Both the position numbers and the translations under genes were made by a program. DNA of 64,000 bases from Chloroflexota bacterium (lineage in GTDB: Bacteria; Chloroflexota; Anaerolineae; Aggregatilineales; Phototrophicaceae), in NCBI GenBank assembly GCA_020161935.1, contig JAIUNI010000016.1, positions 62,001 to 126,000 on the forward strand, given 5' to 3'. Numbering within the stretch: the stretch's first letter is position 1; every line of letters begins with the position of its first letter. Below the pieces are notes generated by a model. The model did not search any database. It had not been told where the DNA came from and was given only the letters and a program-made list of their open reading frames with translations. Of the stretch, positions 43,665 to 52,203 are shown in pieces.

Positions 43665-45383
43665 ATGGCTCGTCGACGAATTGTGCATATCAGCTTCATC
43701 ATGGTCAGCATGATGACACTGCTCTTTTCGGCTGTGAATGTTTCGATGGCTGCGGATACCCGTTTTAAACGCGGTCAGGATTTGTTGGTTTTGGGCGAGG
43801 GTGCGAACCAGCTTTCCCTTTACCTATCCCCCTCTATTCCGTCGGCTAAGATCGCGGATTTGCCCGCTGGTATTGTCGTCCATGTGATTTCCGATCCGAT
43901 TAAAGTGATGGGCGTGACATGGATTAGAGTACGCGGGTATCCGGTTGAAGGTTGGGCATCGGTGATCGACAACGGCGAACCTGCCTTCAGCCTCTATACT
44001 GATGAACTCGATGCTGAGGTAACGGCACAGGCCGAGGCTGCTGTGCGGCAAAACCCCGACGACGGTGAAGCGTTTTATCGTCTTGGCATTGTCCACATGA
44101 ACCACGAAAACTATGAAGCCGCGATTGAGGCTTTTAGTGAAGCCAACTCGCCCGATAGTGAACTGACGGCACTCATTCTCTACTTTCGGGGTTTGGCCTA
44201 TTACCGGCTAGAACAATATGACGACGCTTTAACCAACCTCAACGCGGCGATCCTGATTGACCCGAAGCGGGTATTCTTTTACACCGAGCGCGGAAATGTC
44301 TACAGTGAACTCGGTAATCCGTGGCAGGCGATTGCTGAATTTGATGAAGCGATTCGCCGCAATCAGTATTATCTATCGGCCCATAACAACCGTGGAATTG
44401 CCTTTAGTAATATGGGTTACACTGATGAAGCCTTAAAAGAATATAACTTCGTCCTTGAACAAGAGCCGCTTTACTCCCGTGTCTATAACAACCGTGCCGT
44501 GCTTTACAACCAATTAGGCGAATATCAAGCCGCCATCACAGACCTTGAACAGGCGATAGAGATTGAGCCGGATTACGCCACCCCTGTGGTCAATTTGGGC
44601 GATACGTACCGGCTATTAGGGCGGTACGATGAAGCCCTCGCCGCCCTTGATAAAGCCTTGAAGATCGAGCCTGACTCGACCTTTGCCTATGCCACGCGCG
44701 GCTTAACATATGCCGATATGGGACGGCTGGAGGATGCTCTGGCGGATTACCAATACGTGCTGCAACTCGATCCCGACGACTCCGATGCCTACTATAACGT
44801 TGGCACCATCTATTATCAGTATAGCATGTATGATCTTGCGATTGAAAATCTGAGCCGCGCCATTGAACTCAATCCGGGCTATTTAGCCGCCTACCAGAAC
44901 CGTGGTCTGAGCTATGAAGGAATAGGCGAATATGATGCGGCAATCAGCGATTTCAATCAGGCAATCGCTATTTGGCCGGATTTCGTCTTAGCCCACGCAC
45001 AACTTTGCGAAGTATATCTCTATGCTGAAGAATATGAGCAGACGATAGATGCTTGTACCCAAACACTAGAGTACCGCCCTGATGATGTATGGGCATTGTG
45101 GTCACGGGCTGAGGCTTATAGCTATGCCGGCTATACCCTTCAAGCCCTTGCCGATTTCCAACGGTTAATTGAACTCGAACCTGACAACGCCGCCTATTAC
45201 TATGACATGATTGGCGAGTTGTATTTTAGACTGGAACGTTATGAGGAAGCCCTTGAAACGTACGAGTTAGTGATCGAACTCGACCCCAGTTATGAAGCCG
45301 GTTATTCAAAAACGTTCGATACGCTGCGCGAGTTAATCGCAGCCGAAGCCACGCCGGAAGCGACACCACCGGTTGTCCCTTAG
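43665..45383 (+). CDS. exported SH3-like/TPR repeat protein
   Basis: A 572-residue secreted protein with a signal peptide (about residues 1-29, ending SMAAD). Residues 35-105 look like a bacterial SH3 domain (GIVVHVISDPIKVMGVTWIR and VEGWAS). From residue 118 to about 555 there are roughly twelve TPR units of 34 residues with the usual W/Y, G, Y, A, F, A, P pattern (LGRYDEALAALDKALKIEPD). It ends in a short Thr/Pro/Glu tail. TPR domains bind partner proteins, so it may be an extracytoplasmic scaffold. It follows a terminator, so co-regulation with the protease-VWA genes is uncertain. Confidence 0.87.
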   Translation: MARRRIVHISFIMVSMMTLLFSAVNVSMAADTRFKRGQDLLVLGEGANQLSLYLSPSIPSAKIADLPAGIVVHVISDPIKVMGVTWIRVRGYPVEGWASVIDNGEPAFSLYTDELDAEVTAQAEAAVRQNPDDGEAFYRLGIVHMNHENYEAAIEAFSEANSPDSELTALILYFRGLAYYRLEQYDDALTNLNAAILIDPKRVFFYTERGNVYSELGNPWQAIAEFDEAIRRNQYYLSAHNNRGIAFSNMGYTDEALKEYNFVLEQEPLYSRVYNNRAVLYNQLGEYQAAITDLEQAIEIEPDYATPVVNLGDTYRLLGRYDEALAALDKALKIEPDSTFAYATRGLTYADMGRLEDALADYQYVLQLDPDDSDAYYNVGTIYYQYSMYDLAIENLSRAIELNPGYLAAYQNRGLSYEGIGEYDAAISDFNQAIAIWPDFVLAHAQLCEVYLYAEEYEQTIDACTQTLEYRPDDVWALWSRAEAYSYAGYTLQALADFQRLIELEPDNAAYYYDMIGELYFRLERYEEALETYELVIELDPSYEAGYSKTFDTLRELIAAEATPEATPPVVP

Positions 45384-45449
45384 AACAAATGATTGCATGA
45401 TGACCGTCAGGGGATAGGAAGTAGCACTACCTTAAGTGGTGGAGGGTAA

Positions 45450-45570
45450 ATTCGACCCCACCCCAACCCCTCCCCGTAGTAACAGGGAGGGGCTTTAAAG
45501 ACTTTTATGGCTTACCATACATAGGAGGTTGCCATAAAATTAGTATCCACCGTTTAGTGCAGTCCTACCG
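45450..45570 (+). repeat. dispersed element, copy B of hairpin plus CATAGGAGGTTGCC block
   Basis: Near-identical to 29220-29325 in the same orientation (CCCCTCCCCGTAGTAACAGG hairpin, ACCATACATAGGAGGTTGCC, then AGTATCC-CCGTTT). The two copies are about 16.2 kb apart. Confidence 0.8.
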
Positions 45571-45662
45571 ATAGGATTACACGCAAGGCGGTTATCATGC
45601 TTTCACCCATTTTGGCTTGCAGCAGTGTTTCAGAAGGCCATTGAGTATTACACATAGAAATC

Positions 45663-45692
45663 AAAAGGGCGTACCAAACGGCACGCCCTTTG
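45663..45692 (-). terminator. terminator of the ftsK gene
   Basis: AAAGGGCGT and ACGCCCTTT form a perfect 9-bp stem with a 10-base loop, followed on the minus strand by a TTTTGATTT tract, about 20 bases after the stop. Confidence 0.85.
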
Positions 45693-45711
45693 AATTCAAT
45701 CATGTCTGATA

Positions 45712-48700
45712 CTACTTCATCGGCAGGACTTCACGCGGCTTCGCGCCTTCTACGGCTGGCCCGATGATGCCCTCTTCTTCCATCCGGTCGATTAAGCGTG
45801 CCGAACGGGTGTAGCCGATGCGGAGGCGGCGCTGCAAGAGCGATACCGAAGCCTTACCCAATCGCCGTACCATGTCCACCGCTTCTTCGTACAGCACATC
45901 CTCTTGGTCGTCCGGCACATCATCGTCGCCGCCTTTTCCGTTACCGGTGACGGTCGTGCTGGACTTCATATCGGTGTCCCAGAAGGCTTGCTGTGCCTGA
46001 GAACGTTCGTTACCCTCGATCACGGCCTTCGACGGCTCGGCCACCGTGTTATCAACCACCAGCGCGCTGATCGGGCGGGCAGGTGTATCCTCGGCGGTCA
46101 TCTGCGACTTCCAGTAACGGGTAATGTTCTGAATTTCTTGGTCAGAAACATACACACCCTGCAAACGCAGTGCTGCCGGAGCGTCCCCACTCATGTAAAG
46201 CATATCGCCCTTACCGAGCAAGCGTTCCGCGCCGGGTTGGTCAAGAATAACGCGGCTGTCGACACCCCCCGCCACCGCGAACGCGATACGCGCGGGGAAG
46301 TTGGCTTTAATCAGACCGGTAACAACATCGACCGACGGACGCTGAGTCGCGATGACGAGGTGGATACCGGTCGCACGCGCCAGCGCCGCAATACGGGTGA
46401 TGACCCGTTCGGTTTCGTCCGGCGCGAGCATCATCAAGTCGGCTAACTCGTCGATGATGACGACGATATACGGCATCTGCTCGGCATCCGGTTGCAAGTG
46501 CTTGTTGAAGTCCTCAATGTTACGCGCACCCGCGAGGCTGAACTTCTTATAGCGCTCGTCCATTTCGCGCGTGACCCACTTCAACACGCCGACGATCCGT
46601 TCGAGTTCCACGACGACCGGCGCGACAAGGTGCGGAATGCCGTTGTAACCGGTCAATTCAACGCGCTTCGGGTCGACCATGATGAACTTCACCTTATCCG
46701 GCGGGTTCATCGCGATGAGGCTGGTGATAATGGCGTTCACGCAAACCGACTTACCAGAACCGGTCGTACCCGCGATCAGCAGGTGGGGCATCGAGGCGAG
46801 GTCGGCTGAAATCGGCGTACCGTCAACACTTTGCCCCAGCGCAATTGCCAGCGGCGACTTGTTGAACAGCTTCTTGAACTGGTCGGATTCCATCACGTCG
46901 CGCAAGCTGACCAGCGAGGCTTGGTCATTCGGCACTTCGATACCGACGTACCCCTTACCCGGCACAGGCGCTTCGATACGAATGGACTTCGCGCCCATCG
47001 CGAGCTGCAAGTCCTTATCCAACTGGGCAATCGCGCCGACCTTGACACGGTTCTTCTTGCCGCTGCGGGTGACAAGGTAATCCGGCTCGACACCGAACTG
47101 CGTAATCACAGGGCCGGTGTTCACCTCGACCACTTTACCCGGTGCGCCGAAGCTCTGGAGCGTTTCCTCGATGGTCTTGGCGCGGCGCAGCAGTTCTTGG
47201 CGATCAAAATCATTTTCGGAACCGGGCATCAGCACTTGGCTAACACTGGGCAACCGCCATTCTTTACGTTTACGCGGCACGTTCATCGGTGCGGTGGTAC
47301 CCACCCCTGCCGGTCGCTGGATTTCTGGCGACCGTCCAATCGGTGTCGCATCCGGTACTGCCGCCGCTGCGGTATGGGCGGGCGGTGGTGGTGGTATCGT
47401 CAGGGCGGCGCTTGCCATCCCGTCGCGTCCACCGGGGTTGATCGTTACACCTGCCGGGTCAGGCGGCTTGCCGAAAGACGACGCGGCGGGCATGACCTTC
47501 TCGCGCGGTGCTTCGGATTTCTCCGGTTCGTAAGCCTTCGCGGGGGTCACCACCGACGCTGCCGCAGGCGTATCTTTCCAGAAGGGCGACGACGGTTGTG
47601 CCGCTTTGCTTTCCGCTGCGGGTGCGCTCGAAACCGCTGGCTTCTCGTCTTTGGTGTCGTTGTTACCAGCAGCGGCTGTGCCGGGTCGGCTGAACGGGCT
47701 GCTGCTCGCTGTCGAGGGTGCAGACGATGTACCAAATGGATTGACGCGGCTGGTCGTGCTGCTGCCCGGCGCGGCGGATGCGGCTGCCGGTTGGCGCATC
47801 GGTGACGCGGGTTTGCTGTCCGCCTTGTCGTCCGGTTTCGCGCCTGTGATTGGTGTGCCACCCTGCCGGATTTCGTTCAATCGCCCCATACGGTCGGTGC
47901 TGGAAGGCGCGGCATCGGTTGATTTGCTGCTGCCGAAGGTCGTGGTACCGAAGCGGCTGCCCTGTGAACGCGGCAGCGGTTCGCCCAAGCCTTTTGGCTG
48001 CGCGGCTGGCAGCGCTGACAGGTCTTCGCTGTCCTCCAGTTCGTCCTCAATGTCCTCATCCTCGTCGTCCATCACATCTTCAGGCCGCGAGAACGGGCTG
48101 CTGGTGGACTTCAACGGTGAAGCAGGGACAGGCGGCTTCACGGGTGAGGCGGGCGATGTACCGCTGCTCGTACCAAACGGCTTAGGTGTGCTATCTCCGC
48201 CAAACGTCCGCGCGGGCGGTGTGGACGAGAAACCGCTGGATGTGCTGCTGCCCGACCCAAACGCCGGACGCGCCGGAGTAGACGGTGCAGCGGGCGCACC
48301 ACTGGCGCTGCTGGTCGGGCTGCCCACCGGTGATGAAGCACTTGCTGGTTTCATCAGCTCGCCCAAGCGGGTGGGTGGTGGTTCGCTCTGTCGAGCCGGT
48401 GTACCCGGTACGGCAGGCGGTGGCACAGGCGACCGAACGGGTGCTGCCGTCGAACTCATCGCCGCGCTGCTGGCATTCGCCGCTGCCGCTGCCGGTTGGC
48501 TGGTATTAATCGTCGTGGCGGGTGTCGAAGCCGCTGGCTTGTCGGCAGCTTTCGCCGTGTCATCCTTACCGCCCCGGTTGAACAACCGCCCGATGCCGCC
48601 CGCGACTGCACCTGCGGTTACAGCCGCAGCCGTTGTCGCAATCGTCGAGGGTTTCGCGCCGGATTCGGGTGCGGCTTCCGCTTTAGCGGGTGCTGCTGCT

Positions 48701-50907
48701 CCATCGGCGGGTTTGCGTCCGGGGATCATGCTGCTGAAGCGCGACGTGATGCCACCTCCTGCGGGGGAGGGTGTCGGTGCGGGCTTGGCGACAGGGTTAG
48801 CCGGAACACGCTCAACCGGTTCCAGTTCTTGCAGCCCGCCCATTTCCTTCTTACCACCGATATTGATGGCAATCGGGCGCTCGGCACGGATCGGTTCGCC
48901 GGCGGGCAGTGCGGGATCGCTGGCCGCTGGCAGTGCCGCGACTGCGGGTGCGGCGGGCAGCGCCGGGCTGGCCTCTTTCGTCACGCTAACCGCCGTTGCA
49001 ACCGGAGCTTGCGCTGTAAGCTGTTCGAGCTGTAAAGCAGCCGCCGTTTGGGCGCGGGCTTGGGCGCGGTGACGGCGTGTATCCTGGAAGCTGCGAACGT
49101 TGCTGACGACAATCATCGCCAGTTCCGCCGCGCCGAGGTCTAACGTAAACATCGCGCCGATGACCAGCATCAGCAAGATCATGAAGAACGCACCCGCCTC
49201 GGTGACGTTCGACACGAAGAAATAGTAAATCTCCCAGCCGATTCGCCCACCACCCGTTCCGTTGCTCAGTGAGAGCGCCATCTGGAGGGTAAGTTCTTGG
49301 AAGTTATGTACCGCGCGTGGGCCGACGAAACTAAACGTATCCACATAGCTCATCAACGTTAGTACCGCGACATAGGTAATGCCGATGCCAATAATCCGTT
49401 TGCGCGGGATCACCGGCGCGTTCTCACCAAAGTGCCGCGCGATCAACCATACGCCGATCATCAGCATCGCGACCGGAATGGCGATTGATCCCCATCCGGT
49501 GAGTTCTTTCATGAAGTCGTTAATCGTCGCGGTCAGCTTGCCTTCCGTGGTCGAAAGGCGGCTGAAAATCAGCGCTAACGAACTCAACAGTAAGGCGACA
49601 CCGAGAATATCGAGCTTCGTATCGAGCGAAAGCCCCGCGTTCTCGTCGAGAGTCGGTGTTTTGCTCGTGCGGGTTTTAGGTGAGGGTTTGGCCGCCACAT
49701 CCCCGCCGCGCAGGAACGCCGGTAAGAACCGGCTGATTCCACCGCCGCCCGCTGCCTTGCCGCCCGCCGCCGGTTTCGCGGCTGGTGCGCTGCCACCCAG
49801 CTTGTTGCCAAAGGGCGAAGCGCTGCTAGAAGCCGCCGGTTTCGCGCCGCCGACAGCCGGATTGGTTCCGGTCGCGCGTGTGCCACCAAACGGCGATGAA
49901 CTGCTCGACGTGGAACTGCTGGGCGCGGCAGGCTTCTTATCGCCTCCGCCCCCACCGAAGCGACCGGTAAGGCCGCTTAAACCACTGGTGATGCTGCCGA
50001 GTGGCCCACCACCTTTAGCGCCGCTGGTGCCTTTGGGTGTCGCCGGTTTATTCGTCTTATCCCCGCCACCCCCACCGAACCGGCTGGTGATGCCGCTGAG
50101 ACCGCTGGTAAGGCCGCCCAACGCGCCGCCCGCTTTGTTACCGCCGCTGGTGCCTTTGGGTGTTGCGGGTTTGTCAGCCTTGTCGCCACCACCACCGAAC
50201 CGGTTGGTGATGCCGCCCAACATGCCGCCCTTCTTCTCTTCGGGCTTCGCGGGGGCGCTGCTGGCGGGTTTCGCACCACCGTATGAGCTGCCACCGGAAC
50301 CGCCGCTGCTCGAACCACCAAATGCCCCACCCGTGCTGGCGGGTCGGCTGGCGGGGCTGCTCGAACTGCCGGACGGCGATGAACTGCTGCTCGTTGGGCG
50401 GCTGCCACTGCTGCCAAACGGCGACGAGCCGCCGGAACCACTTGAACTCCCTGACCCGCCAAACGACCCGCCCGTGCTGGCAGGCCGATTACCACCGCCG
50501 AACGAGCTGCCCGCACTCCCGCTGGAAGGCGACGAGGGGCTGCTGCTCGCGGGGCGGTTGCCACCGCTGCTAAACGGTGAGGTGCTGCCGCTGGATGTTG
50601 AGGGTGAGGTTGTCCCACCGGGCCGACTGGTCGGGCTGCTGGAGGACGAACCGAATCCCCCCGGTCGTGCGGCAGGGTTAGACCCGCCACCCGGCGTTGG
50701 ACTGGTACGCGCACCCGAACCCGGCAAACTGGAAGTGGACCGGTTGCCGAAATTACTTGTACTCGAACTACCGAAGGGATTTACACGGGATGACGAGGAT
50801 GACGAGCCACTTTCTTCGTCGTCATCTTCAGCCTGATCATCATCGTCTTCGATCTCGTCTTCGTCGTCATCATCAAATTGGTCGTAATCGCCGCCTACGT
50901 AACGCAT
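45712..50907 (-). CDS. ftsK: FtsK/SpoIIIE-type DNA translocase with a giant low-complexity N-terminal half
   Basis: A 1731-residue protein; usual FtsK is 750-1330. Residues 1-33 are almost all acidic (DQFDDDDEDEIEDDDD). Residues 35-425 are Ser/Gly/Pro/Ala-rich with three approximately 40-residue tandem repeats (RFGGGGDK, KPATPKGTSG, GLTSGLSG). About four membrane helices occupy 430-600. A second Ser/Pro/Ala/Thr-rich linker spans 600-1200. The motor starts near 1232: Walker A GTTGSGKS at about 1378, Walker B VVIIDELADL near 1480, and a C-terminal winged-helix gamma domain (SVSLLQRRLRIGYTRSARLI) that reads KOPS-like sites. It moves chromosomal DNA through the division septum. AGGTGA precedes the ATG. 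Confidence 0.95.
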   Translation of the reverse strand: MRYVGGDYDQFDDDDEDEIEDDDDQAEDDDEESGSSSSSSRVNPFGSSSTSNFGNRSTSSLPGSGARTSPTPGGGSNPAARPGGFGSSSSSPTSRPGGTTSPSTSSGSTSPFSSGGNRPASSSPSSPSSGSAGSSFGGGNRPASTGGSFGGSGSSSGSGGSSPFGSSGSRPTSSSSSPSGSSSSPASRPASTGGAFGGSSSGGSGGSSYGGAKPASSAPAKPEEKKGGMLGGITNRFGGGGDKADKPATPKGTSGGNKAGGALGGLTSGLSGITSRFGGGGGDKTNKPATPKGTSGAKGGGPLGSITSGLSGLTGRFGGGGGDKKPAAPSSSTSSSSSPFGGTRATGTNPAVGGAKPAASSSASPFGNKLGGSAPAAKPAAGGKAAGGGGISRFLPAFLRGGDVAAKPSPKTRTSKTPTLDENAGLSLDTKLDILGVALLLSSLALIFSRLSTTEGKLTATINDFMKELTGWGSIAIPVAMLMIGVWLIARHFGENAPVIPRKRIIGIGITYVAVLTLMSYVDTFSFVGPRAVHNFQELTLQMALSLSNGTGGGRIGWEIYYFFVSNVTEAGAFFMILLMLVIGAMFTLDLGAAELAMIVVSNVRSFQDTRRHRAQARAQTAAALQLEQLTAQAPVATAVSVTKEASPALPAAPAVAALPAASDPALPAGEPIRAERPIAINIGGKKEMGGLQELEPVERVPANPVAKPAPTPSPAGGGITSRFSSMIPGRKPADGAAAPAKAEAAPESGAKPSTIATTAAAVTAGAVAGGIGRLFNRGGKDDTAKAADKPAASTPATTINTSQPAAAAANASSAAMSSTAAPVRSPVPPPAVPGTPARQSEPPPTRLGELMKPASASSPVGSPTSSASGAPAAPSTPARPAFGSGSSTSSGFSSTPPARTFGGDSTPKPFGTSSGTSPASPVKPPVPASPLKSTSSPFSRPEDVMDDEDEDIEDELEDSEDLSALPAAQPKGLGEPLPRSQGSRFGTTTFGSSKSTDAAPSSTDRMGRLNEIRQGGTPITGAKPDDKADSKPASPMRQPAAASAAPGSSTTSRVNPFGTSSAPSTASSSPFSRPGTAAAGNNDTKDEKPAVSSAPAAESKAAQPSSPFWKDTPAAASVVTPAKAYEPEKSEAPREKVMPAASSFGKPPDPAGVTINPGGRDGMASAALTIPPPPPAHTAAAAVPDATPIGRSPEIQRPAGVGTTAPMNVPRKRKEWRLPSVSQVLMPGSENDFDRQELLRRAKTIEETLQSFGAPGKVVEVNTGPVITQFGVEPDYLVTRSGKKNRVKVGAIAQLDKDLQLAMGAKSIRIEAPVPGKGYVGIEVPNDQASLVSLRDVMESDQFKKLFNKSPLAIALGQSVDGTPISADLASMPHLLIAGTTGSGKSVCVNAIITSLIAMNPPDKVKFIMVDPKRVELTGYNGIPHLVAPVVVELERIVGVLKWVTREMDERYKKFSLAGARNIEDFNKHLQPDAEQMPYIVVIIDELADLMMLAPDETERVITRIAALARATGIHLVIATQRPSVDVVTGLIKANFPARIAFAVAGGVDSRVILDQPGAERLLGKGDMLYMSGDAPAALRLQGVYVSDQEIQNITRYWKSQMTAEDTPARPISALVVDNTVAEPSKAVIEGNERSQAQQAFWDTDMKSSTTVTGNGKGGDDDVPDDQEDVLYEEAVDMVRRLGKASVSLLQRRLRIGYTRSARLIDRMEEEGIIGPAVEGAKPREVLPMK

Positions 50908-51019
50908 AGTGGCTCACCTGTTCAAAACTTATTCAACGTTCTGGGAACAAACTCTGGGGGATACGAGTATGGTATGACCCCACTACCTGCACATTCATGC
51001 GAGGTCTGAACAGCTATTA

Positions 51020-51059
51020 TCGACATTTATTCATAGTGACATCATACCACAAATGTCGA
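51020..51059. promoter_or_regulatory. 9-bp inverted repeat upstream of ftsK
   Basis: TCGACATTT and AAATGTCGA, exact arms 22 bases apart, about 115 bases upstream of the ftsK start. The arrangement suits a regulator half-site pair; no regulator was identified. Confidence 0.5.
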
Positions 51060-51063
51060 TTCC

Positions 51064-51103
51064 AGACTTATTGTAGAACATTTGTTTGTAAAATACAAGT
51101 CTG
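51064..51103. promoter_or_regulatory. second inverted repeat upstream of ftsK
   Basis: CAGACTTATTGTA and TACAAGTCTG can pair imperfectly (CAGACTT with AAGTCTG exactly) around an AT-rich core, directly beside the 51020 repeat. It could be an operator or the terminator region of an upstream transcript. Confidence 0.4.
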
Positions 51104-51197
51104 ATCTATTCTTACAGGGGTATACGAACAGGGCGAGGGATTTGTTTCCATTAGTCTATAGACGCACTAACGAGGGGATTTATTACAGGAGGAACAG

Positions 51198-52124
51198 CTA
51201 TTCGGTCGGCGTAAGTGTCTCACTTTTCCGCGCCGTTCCTTTAAACTGCACCAGCAGCACGCCGATTGCCACCGCCCCTAAACCGGCCACCTCTTGCAGT
51301 GACAGCCGTTCGCCCAAAAACACCCACGCCAGAACCGCAATCTGGATGAGCATCGTGTTGTTGATGATGCCCGATTCAACCGCCGAAAGCGTCCGCAGCG
51401 CGTTATTCCACAGCGAGAAGGCGAAGGCCGTGTTGACTGCCGCCAACCACAGGATCAGCAGCCAGCTTTGGAGTGCCAACTGCGGCCAGCCCGATTGCGC
51501 GATGCCCACCACCAGCAAAATCGCCGCGCCGATGCCGATGCTCACGAAGGTGACGATGATCGGGTTAATGTGGGCGCTGCGGTTGATGCGCCGCCCCAGT
51601 ACCGCCGAAATCGAGTTCGCCAGCACCACCACGCCTGCCGCCAGCAAACCCAAGCGTTCACCTGCCGGAAGATCAACCGGAAAAAAGTAGAGGATAACCC
51701 CCACGAAGAAGATGGCGATACCACCCCACTGGCGCATCCCCAGCCGTTCAGCCAGCATCAGACTGCCGAGCAGGGCAATGATAACCACACTCAGGTTGAT
51801 GAGCAGCGTGAGGGTCGTCGCCGGTAAATACGACAGGGCGATAAACTGCGCCCCCTGTGTGATGGCGATGTAAATCAACCCCAGCACGAGCAACTGCACC
51901 CAATCCGTACCGCGCAGCCGCTGGAGTTCGCTCCGGCGTGAACGGGAGGCCAGCACCACCGGACACAAGCACAAAAACGCGAGGCTGTAGCGCAATCCGG
52001 CAAAGGTCAGCGGCGGGATGTCCTTCAACCCGACCTTAATCAAGATCCATGACGTTGACCACAAAAAGGTGACGAATAACGCTTGAAGGAGGGCGCGTGT
52101 GTGAGGGGAAAAACGGCTAAACAT
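51198..52124 (-). CDS. EamA/RhaT (DMT) family transporter
   Basis: A 308-residue protein with about ten membrane helices in two EamA repeats (residues 10-140 and 155-295). It begins LLQALFVTFLWSTSWILIKV, the usual first EamA helix. It is a second DMT transporter, only distantly similar to the one at 3919-4848. A long perfect hairpin lies 33-68 bases upstream of its start, between it and the FHA gene on the same strand. Substrate unknown. Confidence 0.88.
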   Translation of the reverse strand: MFSRFSPHTRALLQALFVTFLWSTSWILIKVGLKDIPPLTFAGLRYSLAFLCLCPVVLASRSRRSELQRLRGTDWVQLLVLGLIYIAITQGAQFIALSYLPATTLTLLINLSVVIIALLGSLMLAERLGMRQWGGIAIFFVGVILYFFPVDLPAGERLGLLAAGVVVLANSISAVLGRRINRSAHINPIIVTFVSIGIGAAILLVVGIAQSGWPQLALQSWLLILWLAAVNTAFAFSLWNNALRTLSAVESGIINNTMLIQIAVLAWVFLGERLSLQEVAGLGAVAIGVLLVQFKGTARKSETLTPTE

Positions 52125-52156
52125 AGTCTAGCCATACTAACGGATGTGGTGGGTAA

Positions 52157-52192
52157 GGGCAAGATACCATCTGTCGCGATGGTATCTTGCCC
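52157..52192. promoter_or_regulatory. perfect 15-bp hairpin between FHA and EamA genes
   Basis: GGGCAAGATACCATC and GATGGTATCTTGCCC form an exact 15-bp stem with a 6-base loop (TGTCGC). It lies 12 bases after the FHA stop and 33 bases before the EamA start, both on the minus strand. There is no T run on either side, so it may be an operator, an RNA processing site or an unusual terminator. Confidence 0.6.
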
Positions 52193-52203
52193 GTGACCTT
52201 CAT

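Larger units (their letters stand above)
45384..45711. other. intergenic region with dispersed element and terminators
   Basis: No gene in this 328-base gap between converging genes. It holds the 45450-45570 repeat, which includes a CCCCTCCC / GGGAGGGG hairpin near 45467-45494 that may terminate the TPR gene, and the FtsK terminator at 45663-45692. Confidence 0.65.

Noticed and set aside
47606..49072. A 488-codon open frame on the plus strand inside ftsK
   Set aside because: It is antisense to the low-complexity linker of ftsK, made of Ala/Gly/Leu/Ser from GC-rich simple sequence, with no domain and no ribosome-binding site. The ftsK frame explains the DNA.
49379..50836. A 485-codon plus-strand open frame rich in Pro and Leu inside ftsK
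   Set aside because: Antisense shadow of the Gly/Ser/Pro-rich N-terminal region; composition is what the complement of GGC/AGC/CCG repeats would give.
51082..51690. A 202-codon plus-strand frame near the second EamA gene
   Set aside because: Most of it is antisense to the EamA gene, which has clear helices and family motifs; the non-overlapping first part has no ribosome-binding site.
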